A stretch of 64,000 bases of DNA from Gammaproteobacteria bacterium (GCA_024229935.1 JAAERX010000156.1:1-64000), one strand, 5' to 3'; positions 51,599 to 61,224 are shown, counted from the first letter of the stretch. Notes: a model not told the origin generated them from the letters alone. A program made the numbers and translations.

Positions 51599-52740
51599 TG
51601 ACCTGCAGTTTTTAGCCTAATAGCCAGCGGAATAAATACAAGCAAAGCAACAGCACAGAAAATTATTGTTGTGTAATTTGCTGCTATCAAGCTGCCCTCA
51701 GTCATAAAGGCAACAGCAATCATTGGCCCAATTGCAAATCCCGCTGTTTGAGCCGCGGGAATTAACACAGACACTTTACCGCCAGTATCTGCTGATGCTA
51801 TCGCACCCATAATAAATGGCCCAGTCATATTCCAGAAAATCTGGAAAATTGAAGCCTTAATAGCCAGCTCAATCCAGCTCATCTGCCCTTGTAAAAACCA
51901 TGCCATAACCATTTGTATAAATAATGCAACAATTACCGGAATAAGCCGGTTAACACCTTTACCTGCTAAAGCAGCCGCACTAAAAGCACCAACAATTGCT
52001 ACAGCAGAGCTAATAGCCAGTGCCTGCTGTGCCAATACCGGCTCCAGGCCATTAGCAACGCCAATTTGCCCAACAAATGTCCACATAGCTCCTAGACCAC
52101 TACACCATATCAACATAACAATTAACCCAACAATGGGCAGAAAAACAGAACTGCTCTTCTGCTCTGCATGCTGCTCTGGCAGAGCATCAAACCCTACAGG
52201 TAATTTGCCAATCAGGAACAAGCCCATTAGTGCAACAACACCCAGAGGCAAATAAATTCCTCCAATGCTGTCAAATGCATTAACAAATCGCTGCAAGGTT
52301 AATAATGCAAGGACACCAAATGCCACCTGGGCAGCAATAACAAAGCCAAAATTCTTATCCGGGTCACTGGTGCTGCCAATCAAGGAAATACCTATTGCAA
52401 AGGCTGTTCCCTGCCCAAGGAAGCCAACCAAAAATCTCACCATTGTCAGTAATGACGGGTCAGTAATGTAAACAGAAATGAAATTGCCAACTATCACAAC
52501 AACGATACTTGTCAGTGCAGCTGCACGCCAATTAATCTTGGCTATCCAGAACATCGCCAGAATAGAGGCAAGAGCACCACCACCAACCTCAGCACTAATA
52601 ACACCGGCAGCTACTTCTTTGGAAAAACCAAGTTCAGCCATAAGGACGCCAGGAACAATTGGCATTATCATTAATGCAAAGACACCAACGACACTTACAA
52701 AAATTCCTGCGTATATTGCGGATGGCGCATTCCTGTCCAT
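51595..52740 (-). CDS. MFS transporter
   Basis: Eleven- to twelve-helix inner-membrane protein of 381 residues. The MFS loop 2-3 signature is degenerate (AMFWIAKINWRAA in place of D-R-x-G-R-R). Such shortened members are common in marine and soil proteobacteria. GGGGGAAAT lies directly before the ATG. Divergent from the metzincin-like protease gene and convergent with apbE. Substrate unknown. Confidence 0.8.
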   Translation of the reverse strand: MDRNAPSAIYAGIFVSVVGVFALMIMPIVPGVLMAELGFSKEVAAGVISAEVGGGALASILAMFWIAKINWRAAALTSIVVVIVGNFISVYITDPSLLTMVRFLVGFLGQGTAFAIGISLIGSTSDPDKNFGFVIAAQVAFGVLALLTLQRFVNAFDSIGGIYLPLGVVALMGLFLIGKLPVGFDALPEQHAEQKSSSVFLPIVGLIVMLIWCSGLGAMWTFVGQIGVANGLEPVLAQQALAISSAVAIVGAFSAAALAGKGVNRLIPVIVALFIQMVMAWFLQGQMSWIELAIKASIFQIFWNMTGPFIMGAIASADTGGKVSVLIPAAQTAGFAIGPMIAVAFMTEGSLIAANYTTIIFCAVALLVFIPLAIRLKTAGH

Positions 52741-52918
52741 ATTTCCCCCGGTTAGTACAATTATTTACAAAGGTAGTGGCTAGTCTAGCCCAGTAGACAG
52801 GAGCTAGACCAGCACAGAAAAGCCCTTAAACGCCAAGGCCAGGTAAATTTGCCTCCTTGTTGCAACATACATCACATTTGAAATACCTTTGGTCACGTAG
52901 CTTAAGCCTATAAACCTC

Positions 52919-53707
52919 ATGGATAACGCCCATCCAATGTTTAAACTGGTTCGCAAATTCTCCCTCTTTATGATTCTTTTTATTGTAGCTCTTAGTAGCT
53001 ACCTGAAAGGTCAGAACAGCACAGACTGGCAAGAACCTTTATGGGTGCAAATGTACCCCATCAATGGAGATGGGTCTGAAATTACAAGCGATTACATTAC
53101 CAAACTGGAAAAAAAGGATTTTATCTCTATAGAAGAATTCATGCAGGAAGAGGCCGCTTGGTATGACATGGACATTAAACTGCCAGTTAAAGTTATCCTC
53201 GGCAAAGAGATTCATGAACTTCCGCCGGCTCTTCCCGAAGACCCAGGGCCTCTTAGTATAGGCATCTGGAGTCTCAAACTACGCTGGTGGGCCAGCAATA
53301 TGACCAGTAACCAACCTGGCCCAAGTCCCGACATTCGTATGTTCCTCATTTATTTTGACCCGGCAGAACAACCCGTACTGGCGCACTCACTGGGATTGAA
53401 ACAGGGCCTGATTGGTGTTGTAAATGTTTTTGCCAAACAATCACAGGCACAAACAAATAACTTTGTAATAACCCATGAAATGTTGCACACACTGGGCGCC
53501 ACTGATAAATATGATTCCGCGGGGAATATGCCCGCATACCCAGACGGCTATGGAGACCCTGAGCTGTATCCGTTATACCCACAAACCAAGGCTGAGGTTA
53601 TGGGTGGACGCATTGCTCTGAGTGAAAGGAATGCAGTTATCCCTGAAGGCCTGCATCAGGCAGTAATTGGGCCAGCAACCGCAGATGAAATACGCTGGAA
53701 GGAATAG
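52919..53707 (+). CDS. Membrane-anchored metzincin-like zinc protease
   Basis: Unrecognised protein of 262 residues with one N-terminal hydrophobic segment (about 12-28), so anchored outside the cytoplasmic membrane or cleaved. It contains HEMLHTLGATD at 186-196, an exact HExxHxxGxxD zinc motif with Asp as third ligand, and a Met at 228 (AEVMGG) in a plausible Met-turn position. This is the metzincin arrangement, but the rest does not match a named family. Several aromatic-rich strands precede the motif. ATG at 52919 or 52937 could start it; neither has a clear ribosome-binding site. Confidence 0.75.
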   Translation: MDNAHPMFKLVRKFSLFMILFIVALSSYLKGQNSTDWQEPLWVQMYPINGDGSEITSDYITKLEKKDFISIEEFMQEEAAWYDMDIKLPVKVILGKEIHELPPALPEDPGPLSIGIWSLKLRWWASNMTSNQPGPSPDIRMFLIYFDPAEQPVLAHSLGLKQGLIGVVNVFAKQSQAQTNNFVITHEMLHTLGATDKYDSAGNMPAYPDGYGDPELYPLYPQTKAEVMGGRIALSERNAVIPEGLHQAVIGPATADEIRWKE

Positions 53708-53866
53708 CTTGTAGTTCACCTCCGCTTTGTATCGGCAAGATACGTTGCCTCAAACTACGGCAAACGCTAGAGTCAGGTTATCAAAGGCACACATCACTAA
53801 ACTACTTTCCCTTATATGGTGTGAGACAGCAGTCCATACAGGAAAATTTACTGGAGAATCTTAAGA

Positions 53867-54703
53867 ATGAAAAAGATATATCTTGCCCTGCTGATCTGCT
53901 TTTTCACCAGTATTTCAGTTCATGCACAAGAAGAATCCACCAAGCCAGAGTCAATTACAACAATCGGTAATCCTGCCAATTTCTCCGCCAGCAAACCTAC
54001 CGTTCTGATTACTGGCGCAAACCGCGGCATCGGACTTGAGTTTGTAAAACAAATTGCTGACCGCGACTGGAATATCATTGCTACAGCCCGCAAACCAGAA
54101 AATGCAACTGACCTGCAGGAAATTGCCAAAAAACATGATCAACTAGTTATTGAGCGTCTTGATGTTACTGATTTTGAACGTATGCAGGAGCTACAAGCTA
54201 AATATGCAGAGCAAGCTATTGACGTTCTGCTTAGCAATGCAGGCATTACACCAAAGTATAAAAGTGCCTTTAAAAGGGTCGCTGGTGTTGACTGGGATAT
54301 GATGCGCAAAAGCCTGGATGTAAATGCTATTGCACCACTGCAACTTGCTAAGACTTTTATAGACAATGTCGCAGCATCAGAGCAGAAAAAAATTGTTGTA
54401 ATCTCGAGCAAAGCCGGCTCTTTTGAGCTCAGCCCGAAAATGCCAATGATGTACAGCTATCGAGGCAGTAAGGCTGCACTTAATATGTACATGTATACCT
54501 TGTCATTTGAAACACCTAAAAAAGGAGTCATCCTTACATTGTTATCACCTGGTCAGGTAAATACCGTACCAGGCATGAAAATACCTAATGCTATCGAAAC
54601 AGATGAAAGCGTTTCTAAAATGCTAGCAGTCATTGATAGCCTGACACCTGAGCAAAATGGCAAATTTCTGGATTTTGAGGACGGCAGCGAACTAGGCTGG
54701 TAG
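53867..54703 (+). CDS. Sec-exported short-chain dehydrogenase/reductase
   Basis: SDR of 278 residues preceded by a cleavable Sec signal (MKKIYLALLICFFTSISVHA before QEES). Cofactor motif TGANRGIG at 49-56, SNAG at 123-126 replacing the usual NNAG, a serine in ISSKAG and YRGSK with Tyr198/Lys202. Same TGxNRGxGLEF and IIATARKPE signatures as the paralogs at 4139 and 16603. The Asn-to-Ser change in NNAG may weaken the central sheet-active-site link. TGGAG lies 9 bases before the ATG. It stands alone, between the zinc protease and ParA genes. Confidence 0.88.
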   Translation: MKKIYLALLICFFTSISVHAQEESTKPESITTIGNPANFSASKPTVLITGANRGIGLEFVKQIADRDWNIIATARKPENATDLQEIAKKHDQLVIERLDVTDFERMQELQAKYAEQAIDVLLSNAGITPKYKSAFKRVAGVDWDMMRKSLDVNAIAPLQLAKTFIDNVAASEQKKIVVISSKAGSFELSPKMPMMYSYRGSKAALNMYMYTLSFETPKKGVILTLLSPGQVNTVPGMKIPNAIETDESVSKMLAVIDSLTPEQNGKFLDFEDGSELGW

Positions 54704-54730
54704 TCACCAGACAGCAATATCAAGCAGCCT

Positions 54731-55507
54731 TCAGGTGCCGGGCTTCTCAGTTCCAATCGGCATAGTCAGCTGATGAACCTCTGTTTGTACCTCTGGGCGA
54801 CGAAAATCACGCCGGGTCAAAGGTGTCTCAAGTCGTTCCTCAAGCCAGCCAAAAATTGGTTGCCAGCGTTCGACATCCCGCTGCACACGAGAATTGTGCA
54901 TTTCATGTATTGATAATCCCTGTTCTGCAGAATGCACATAGTGCTGACTATCACGCAATACGCCCACCAAAGATATAGACAAACTGTTTAGAAAACGCAT
55001 TAGCTTACGATAGGCCAAAGTATTTTCCCGAACCCGGTTAGCAACAACACCAATACGCCCCATACGTCTGCTCACCTTCGCTATTAATAATAAATCCTTC
55101 ATTAGCTGTGAGGCTGCATGCACATCAATATCTGAGGGCAAAATGGGGATCAAAATAGCATGTGCGCCACTGGTTAGTTCTGCCAGATTCTCTGCGGGCA
55201 CTGATGCCGGTGAATCAACTACCAGATAACGTACATTATTAGGCACCCGCAATTGCCAGCTGCGTGTTGCACTACTACGCACATCAAATGCCGAAATACC
55301 ATGTATAGGAGCTGAATTACCCGGTCGCTGCTTCAACCAGCGCATTGCAGAACCCTGTGGGTCAAAGTCCATAATGGCCACGCTGTTACCACGAGATGCA
55401 AGATAACCTGATAAATTAACCGTCAGAGTAGACTTACCACAGCCACCTTTAGGGTTAAGCACCACAATTTTACGCAGGTCCTTATGCCCGGGAACACTTA
55501 ATCGCAT
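54731..55507 (-). CDS. ParA/MinD-family ATPase without adjacent ParB
   Basis: Deviant Walker A ATPase, 258 residues. NPKGGCGKST (Lys20 signature lysine, Lys25 P-loop), then MDFDPQGSA and VVDSPASVPAENL for Walker B. The C-terminal 50 residues are basic with RRDFRRPEVQ, possibly DNA- or membrane-binding. Members position DNA, chemoreceptors or other cargo. No ParB or parS is seen nearby, so it is an orphan ParA; not part of the chromosomal parAB operon as usually organised. Next to a TetR gene on the same strand (23-base gap). Confidence 0.9.
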   Translation of the reverse strand: MRLSVPGHKDLRKIVVLNPKGGCGKSTLTVNLSGYLASRGNSVAIMDFDPQGSAMRWLKQRPGNSAPIHGISAFDVRSSATRSWQLRVPNNVRYLVVDSPASVPAENLAELTSGAHAILIPILPSDIDVHAASQLMKDLLLIAKVSRRMGRIGVVANRVRENTLAYRKLMRFLNSLSISLVGVLRDSQHYVHSAEQGLSIHEMHNSRVQRDVERWQPIFGWLEERLETPLTRRDFRRPEVQTEVHQLTMPIGTEKPGT

Positions 55508-55530
55508 AATGCTGCTCTACACATACCTGA

Positions 55531-56175
55531 CTAACTCTTTAGATAACTAATGGCCATATCTGCAATTATTTTACGAAAAAACGCCCATGTTTCATCATCT
55601 CTAAGATCAAGCCCCAAAAAATCTGGGTTATTACGCTCACGAACAGATAAAAAGGTTGCGGTCGCTGAAATAATATAAATCAGTCCCCATACTTTATCGG
55701 AAATATCCTGATCAATCGATTCTTGTTTGATGAATTCAGCGACCCCTTTACCTGGTCGCACCAAACCTTCAGCCAGCACACGCGACAAATCATTAGGATT
55801 AAGTAACTCACCAGCCAGCATTTCAACAGTACGCGGTCGTGCTCTTATACCATCTAAATAATTAACCAGAACCTCACAAACCCGCTCCTGAACACTTTTT
55901 TCCTCAAAAGCTGCCGGATCACCACCTATAAGCTCAAGCTCAGAAGGCCAGAATGAACCCATGCCAACCCATTGCCTGGCCAGCCCGTTGAAATCCTGAA
56001 AATAACGGTAAATGAGGACTTTATTAACACCCGCTTCCTGAGCAACTGCATTAACCCCTAGCCCCTGTATACCTTCCCTTAATAATACAACCTCAAAGGC
56101 AGCCAGAATGGCTTCCTCAGTCGCCTTGCGATCTCGTTTAACCTTCTCTTTAACAGGCTTGATACTATCTTGCAT
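55531..56175 (-). CDS. TetR/AcrR-family transcriptional regulator
   Basis: DNA-binding regulator of 214 residues. N-terminal helix-turn-helix: RKATEEAILAAFEVVLLREG, then GLGVNAVAQEAGVNKVLIYRYFQDF. The C-terminal domain is a ligand-binding helical bundle. AGGA lies about 9 bases before the ATG. Divergent from the NmrA-like SDR gene, so it may control it and itself. Ligand unknown. Confidence 0.92.
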   Translation of the reverse strand: MQDSIKPVKEKVKRDRKATEEAILAAFEVVLLREGIQGLGVNAVAQEAGVNKVLIYRYFQDFNGLARQWVGMGSFWPSELELIGGDPAAFEEKSVQERVCEVLVNYLDGIRARPRTVEMLAGELLNPNDLSRVLAEGLVRPGKGVAEFIKQESIDQDISDKVWGLIYIISATATFLSVRERNNPDFLGLDLRDDETWAFFRKIIADMAISYLKS

Positions 56176-56395
56176 ATAAGCGTCCTTAAACGGAACGGAG
56201 CAGCACGGTATTTAGGCATTGTAAAACAGCAGGCCAGCGCATGTCAGACTATTTCTGTTTAGCGGAATCTATCTAAATGAGTTCCTACTTTACTGTGCCC
56301 CTTACAATAATAATATACTCTAAAATGGTTTAACTTAAAGAATTAGGCTTATCTATCCGCCTAGTACAAAGCTCAACATTCCAGGACAATCAGAA
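56176..56395. promoter_or_regulatory. Divergent TetR / NmrA-like gene control region
   Basis: 220 bases between the TetR gene and the GTG-start NmrA-like gene. It has a weak inverted repeat taggc-N10-gccta at 56344-56363, 30-50 bases before the NmrA-like start, a candidate operator. The AT-rich stretch near 56305-56330 could hold a -10 region. No operator can be assigned confidently. Confidence 0.35.
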
Positions 56396-57070
56396 GTGAC
56401 AACACAAACTGATAAAGAACTGCTTGTATTTGGTGCTACTGGTGGCACAGGTGAGGCTATTACACGAATGGCCCTCAAAAAAGGTTACGGCGTTACAGTG
56501 TTTGTCCGCGACATTAAACACACCAAACATTTGTTTAATGATTTATGTTCTCAGCTCACCTTCATGGAAGGCGACGCTCTAAATCCTGAGGATGTCAATC
56601 GTTCCATAGGCAGTAACTTACATAGTGTTATTTCAGCACTTGGCATATATCACAAACTTCCTGGTCATGACAAACTGTCACAAGCCACCAAAAATATACT
56701 CACAGCAATGAATCAAGCTAGCACCAATCGGTTTATCTGTATTTCTTCAATAGGTGTTGGTGACAGTTACAATCAGGGAGATACAGCAACCAGGCTGATA
56801 CAGAAATCAGCCTTACGCTTCACCCTTAGTGACAAAGAAAAACAGGAGAAAGCTATTCGTAACAGCGACCTTGACTGGACATTGATAAGGCCCAGTCGGC
56901 TAATGAATGGAAATGGCCCCTCAGCTTGTCAAACATGGTCCGGCCCAACACCCAATAAAAAATTACTGTGGTCAGTTAACCGATCACAAGTTGCCACACT
57001 AGTATTGGATTGCCTGGAAGATGACACCAGCATTCGGCAAGCCATCAATATCACCGGTTGCCCCGAGTAA
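56396..57070 (+). CDS. NAD(P)-binding NmrA/atypical SDR protein
   Basis: Atypical short-chain dehydrogenase-like protein of 224 residues. N-terminal VFGATGGTGEAIT replaces the classical TGxxxGIG; GVTVFVRD and FMEGDALNPEDV follow; the SSIGVGDS segment and the LDWTLIRPSRL motif are typical of NmrA-like and UDP-epimerase-like nucleotide-binding proteins. Starts with GTG preceded by AGGACAATCAGAA. Divergent from the TetR gene. Could be an oxidoreductase or redox-sensing regulator. Confidence 0.85.
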   Translation: MTTQTDKELLVFGATGGTGEAITRMALKKGYGVTVFVRDIKHTKHLFNDLCSQLTFMEGDALNPEDVNRSIGSNLHSVISALGIYHKLPGHDKLSQATKNILTAMNQASTNRFICISSIGVGDSYNQGDTATRLIQKSALRFTLSDKEKQEKAIRNSDLDWTLIRPSRLMNGNGPSACQTWSGPTPNKKLLWSVNRSQVATLVLDCLEDDTSIRQAINITGCPE

Positions 57071-57131
57071 TGGTGCAGAGCAATTCTCCATAGCAATACC
57101 ACCTGCCACATGAAAACTTACCGCACCAATC

Positions 57132-59015
57132 TCAGCCATTAGTATCACTCAATTCAATCACAACACCACGCAATGAATTTGCGTTAATTTTTTTTGGTGA
57201 TAATGGCTCTCCAATTCGCAAGATTACTTTGAACCACAATGGTTTTGGTAAGCGTCGCATGGCACCCGCACCTTTGCGGCTAAAAAAACTCCCCCATAAA
57301 CCCGTAAGTGCCATCGGCACAATTGGCACTGGTCTTCGCTCAAGAATTTTTTCAACACCCGAGTGAAAAACATCAATATCACCGGTATAAGACAAGTGAC
57401 CCTCAGGGAAAATACATACCAGCTCACCACGCGCCAGAGCCTTATCAATGAGGTCAAATGCTTTAGCTAATACTTCAGGGTCTTCTTTTGAGCCTGAAAT
57501 TGGAATTGCACCTGCCGTACGAAATAACATACTTAATAAGGGAATATTAAAAATTTTATAGTGCATCACAAAGCGCACCGGTCTACGTATACAACCACCT
57601 ATCACCAACGCATCTACGTAGCTAACATGATTGCAGATCAATAGCGCAGGGCCATCAGAAGGAATATTCACCGCACCCTTAACCCTGATCCTGTAAAGAA
57701 TGTGCATGAGCATCCACGTGCAGAAGCGCAAAATAAATTCCGGTGCCTGCAGATATATATAGATTGCAACAAATGCATTTAAAACAGATACAAGCAGGAA
57801 AAGCTGTCCAATTGAAAACCCACTAGCAAGCACACTAATTGCCAAACCAGCAGCCAACACCATCAAGAAAGCATTCAGGACATTGTTAGCAGCAATTACA
57901 CGAGACCTGTGTTTTGGGTCACTATTTAACTGAACTGATGCATACAAAGGCACAATATAAAAACCACCAAATAAACCCAGCAGCAAAATATCAAACCCCA
58001 CCCGTAAAGCGCCCGGTGCAGACAACCACTCAGCCGCCCCCAGCAATGTGGCTCCTGCTTCAACCGGGTCAATAAAAGCAAGATCCAAACCAAATAGTGT
58101 GAGACCAATAGAACCAAAAGGGACAAGCCCTATATCAATGCGGTGACCGGATAATCGTTCACATAATAAAGAACCACCACCAACTCCAATCGAAAATAAT
58201 GCCAGCAGCAAGGTCACTACTTCCTCATTACCACCCAGATATATGCGTGAGTAATTTGGCAACTGCGCAAGATAAGTAGCTCCAATAAACCAAAACCATG
58301 AAATACCTAAAATACACAAAAATACACTGCGCTTTTTACGTGCATAGCCAACAATCCGCCAGGTCTCTGTAAATGGATTCCAGTTAATGCAAATCGTGGG
58401 ATCTACCGCGGACACTGTCGGTATAGATCGACTACTAACATAACCAAGCACTGCAATAAAAACGACAGCACAGGCAACAAGCAGTTGACCAATATCATCT
58501 ATACCTATCAAAATTCCGCCACATGCTGTGCCCAACAGAATTGCAAGAAATGTACCCATCTCAACAAGTCCATTTCCACCAAGCAATTCCTGCTCATCTA
58601 CCAATTGCGGCAGAATTCCATATTTAACCGGCCCAAATAAACTGGACTGAACACCCATTAGAAATAAGAGTGCTATCAGGGCAACTACACTATCCAAATA
58701 GAAAGCCAATGCCGCCAGACTCATAATAATGATTTCCAGCAATTTGATCTTACGGATGAGTGCTGACTTCTCAAATTTATCAGCCAACTGCCCCGCAGTT
58801 GCTGAAAACAGAAAGAATGGAAGAATAAAAATACCTGCACTCAGGTTAATTAACGTATCACTACCTGCAGAAAAGCGTTCAGCCGCATGAAAAGCCAGCA
58901 ACAGCAACAATGCATTTTTAAATACGTTATCGTTAAAGGCTCCGAGAAACTGGGCCCAAAAAAAAGGCCCAAAACGCTTCTTGCCTAATAGTGAGTACTG
59001 ACTACCTACCGACAA
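57132..59015 (-). CDS. LplT-like MFS flippase fused to PlsC acyltransferase
   Basis: Two-domain membrane protein of about 627 residues. The N-terminal 400 residues are an MFS domain of the lysophospholipid transporter LplT type (FGPFFWAQFLGAFNDNVFKNALL, QLADKFEKS). The C-terminal domain is a PlsC 1-acyl-glycerophosphate acyltransferase (LLICNHVSYVDALVI with NHxxxxD; FPEGHLSYTG with EGxxS). It resembles E. coli Aas plus LplT but lacks the acyl-ACP synthetase domain of Aas. It probably flips lysophospholipid and reacylates it. The frame is open to 59165, but TTG at 59015 is preferred: GGGAGAGA lies 6-8 bases upstream and the longer form would overlap the divergent PHP gene. Confidence 0.9.
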   Translation of the reverse strand: MSVGSQYSLLGKKRFGPFFWAQFLGAFNDNVFKNALLLLLAFHAAERFSAGSDTLINLSAGIFILPFFLFSATAGQLADKFEKSALIRKIKLLEIIIMSLAALAFYLDSVVALIALLFLMGVQSSLFGPVKYGILPQLVDEQELLGGNGLVEMGTFLAILLGTACGGILIGIDDIGQLLVACAVVFIAVLGYVSSRSIPTVSAVDPTICINWNPFTETWRIVGYARKKRSVFLCILGISWFWFIGATYLAQLPNYSRIYLGGNEEVVTLLLALFSIGVGGGSLLCERLSGHRIDIGLVPFGSIGLTLFGLDLAFIDPVEAGATLLGAAEWLSAPGALRVGFDILLLGLFGGFYIVPLYASVQLNSDPKHRSRVIAANNVLNAFLMVLAAGLAISVLASGFSIGQLFLLVSVLNAFVAIYIYLQAPEFILRFCTWMLMHILYRIRVKGAVNIPSDGPALLICNHVSYVDALVIGGCIRRPVRFVMHYKIFNIPLLSMLFRTAGAIPISGSKEDPEVLAKAFDLIDKALARGELVCIFPEGHLSYTGDIDVFHSGVEKILERRPVPIVPMALTGLWGSFFSRKGAGAMRRLPKPLWFKVILRIGEPLSPKKINANSLRGVVIELSDTNG

Positions 59016-59131
59016 AAAATTCTCTCCCTGATGAAACCTGTAACTGAATATTGGTAATTCTAGCTGCTTTAGGCCCACCAGCAACCTGCAAACACCAACC
59101 TGGCCCTCAATAGGGTATATGCTACGGACCC

Positions 59132-59953
59132 ATGCTTGCTGACCTGCATACCCATACCACGGCATCCGACGGTGTATTAAGCCCGGAGCAATTGATCACC
59201 AGTGCCAAAGCAGCCGGTGTCACATTGCTATCTATTACTGATCACGACACAATTTCTGCCTACAAATCATTACCAGCTTACACCGACAAAGATATGCAGC
59301 TTGTATACGGCATAGAACTGTCATCAATCTGGCATAAAACCGGTATACATGTTGTTGGGCTAAATATTGATCCAGACTGTCCGGCACTGCAGTCAGCTAT
59401 TGAAACACAGCGAAATGCCCGCCGGGAACGTGCCAAAACCATTGCTGACAAACTGAGTAAACTTGGTTTCACAGACACACTTGAGGGCGCCATAAAAGCT
59501 GCCAACGGCACTGCCTTGGGAAGGCCTCACTTTGCACGCTTTCTAGTGGATTCAGGTCAGGTAAAAACCATCTCTATTGCCTTTAAAAAATTTCTGGGCC
59601 AGGGTAAACCAGGTGATGTGAGGGAAAACTGGCCTGCACTTGAAACAGTAATAGCCTGGATCAGTGAAGCCGGAGGGACAGCTGTATTAGCCCACCCAAA
59701 CAAATATAAATTAGGCAACCTAAAGCTACAGGAGCTAACGAAGGACTTTTGCTCAGCTGGTGGCCATGGCCTGGAAGTTATATCAGGGAAACAAGAGGAT
59801 GCACTCACCAGCCGTCTGGGTACACTTGCACAACAACATGGTTTGCTGGCCTCATGTGGTTCTGACTTTCATCAACCCGGCCAATCCTGGGCCGAACTGG
59901 GAAGTGTTGCAGCGCTACCTTCTGGCTGCACACCCGTATGGGAGAACTGGTAG
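59132..59953 (+). CDS. PHP-domain phosphoesterase (RNase AM / 3',5'-nucleoside bisphosphate phosphatase)
   Basis: Polymerase and histidinol phosphatase domain protein of 273 residues, family of YciV/Rnm (TrpH), which trims 5' ends of RNA and hydrolyses 3',5'-nucleotides. Metal motifs: DLHTHTTASDG, TDHDTISAY, GIELSS, GRPHFARFLV, VLAHPNKY and CGSDFHQPG. In E. coli it is followed by yciO; here the next 160 bases hold no gene before the Rieske oxygenase. Divergent from the MFS-PlsC gene. Confidence 0.9.
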   Translation: MLADLHTHTTASDGVLSPEQLITSAKAAGVTLLSITDHDTISAYKSLPAYTDKDMQLVYGIELSSIWHKTGIHVVGLNIDPDCPALQSAIETQRNARRERAKTIADKLSKLGFTDTLEGAIKAANGTALGRPHFARFLVDSGQVKTISIAFKKFLGQGKPGDVRENWPALETVIAWISEAGGTAVLAHPNKYKLGNLKLQELTKDFCSAGGHGLEVISGKQEDALTSRLGTLAQQHGLLASCGSDFHQPGQSWAELGSVAALPSGCTPVWENW

Positions 59954-60114
59954 ACATTGTGCAAAATGCTTACCGCCAGCCGGACATAGAATGATTTTTT
60001 ATGCGGAGGTTGCAGCATGAGCCTGCCCAAGGCCGGATAATTCATACATCTGGCATCCGCTAACCTGCCTGCCGGCTTATGAATCCTTACATATAACCAA
60101 GATGAGCATTAACA

Positions 60115-61224
60115 ATGTATATCAATTTCTGGTACCCCATTGCACTGTCTGATGAGGTAACAAATGAATCACCAGTAAAAGTTGAGATCATGGGCATGAA
60201 CTTTGTTGCCTTTCGTGACACTAAAGCCAACGCTCATGTTATCAGCAATACATGCATTCATCGGGGCGGCGCACTGGGCAATGGCATGATCAAAGATGAT
60301 TGCATTGTCTGCCCATACCATGGCTGGGAATTTGCAGGTGATGGAAAATGCACAAATATACCGACCTTGCCACAGGATAAGAAAACTCCCGCCAGAGCCA
60401 AAGTGGATAGTTACCCAACTGAAGAGCGCTACGGAATTCTGTTTGCATTTCTGGGTGATTTACCTGCAGATGAGAGGCCACCCATATTTGATATATCTGA
60501 ATACGGCCAGGAGGGCTGGCGCGCCAATAAAGTGGTTGTCTTTGAGGTTAATGCCTACTATCAGCGCTCTGTAGAAAATGGTCTTGATGGTGCTCATAAT
60601 GAGTTTGTACACCCACTACAGGGAGCACCCTCCATTATTGAAACACTACGCGTACGGCCATTGGAGGTAGATGATGTACCCCCCTGGGGCAGTGAATTTA
60701 TGTACCCTGCCAGTGGCAGCACTTCAGCAGAAACCAAATTAATAGGTGCCGGTGAAGGTGAAACCTGGGCTGGTTCTGCACATCACGGTCCCAATACTTT
60801 GATAACCCGTATTATATTCAGTGAAACCAAAGCCTTTCGTCAGTACTTCTTTGAAGCCCCCATCAATGATGGTCGTACCCGTATTTTCTTTGTAAATATG
60901 CGCTGCTTCATGATGGAGCCAGAAAATGATCAGCGCCTGATCGACGTTAATATGCGCATTGCTGATGAAGACATCAACATAATTGAAGCACTTGACCCTG
61001 TACGTACACCTTTTTCTACAGCAAAGGAATTGCTAACACCTGTTGATAAACCTATCTTCAGGTACCGGGACTACCTGAAAGAATGGGATAACAAAGGTTG
61101 GCGTATAGACTGGAAAAAACTGCAAGAATTAAAAGGTGATGTTGCCTTTACCATTGCATGCCCAACACGCCGCACAGAAAAGAACTGGATTCTTGACATA
61201 GTTCCACTGGTTGCAGGAGAGTAA
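60115..61224 (+). CDS. Rieske non-heme iron oxygenase, alpha subunit (second copy)
   Basis: Paralog of 5204-6346, 369 residues, with the same MYINFWYP start. Rieske motif C47-I-H49 ... C66-P-Y-H69. Iron-site motif NGLDGAHNEFVH and the later ADEDINIIEALDP segment fill the same roles. Middle regions differ substantially from the first copy, so the two probably act on different substrates. Also lacks an adjacent reductase. Followed after 60 bases by a weak hairpin-T-run. Confidence 0.93.
   Translation: MYINFWYPIALSDEVTNESPVKVEIMGMNFVAFRDTKANAHVISNTCIHRGGALGNGMIKDDCIVCPYHGWEFAGDGKCTNIPTLPQDKKTPARAKVDSYPTEERYGILFAFLGDLPADERPPIFDISEYGQEGWRANKVVVFEVNAYYQRSVENGLDGAHNEFVHPLQGAPSIIETLRVRPLEVDDVPPWGSEFMYPASGSTSAETKLIGAGEGETWAGSAHHGPNTLITRIIFSETKAFRQYFFEAPINDGRTRIFFVNMRCFMMEPENDQRLIDVNMRIADEDINIIEALDPVRTPFSTAKELLTPVDKPIFRYRDYLKEWDNKGWRIDWKKLQELKGDVAFTIACPTRRTEKNWILDIVPLVAGE

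Noticed and set aside
59760-60020. Plus-strand 86-codon frame at the end of the PHP gene, continuing past it
   Set aside because: It is a shifted frame of the PHP gene for most of its length, and the tail shows no resemblance to YciO or any other family.
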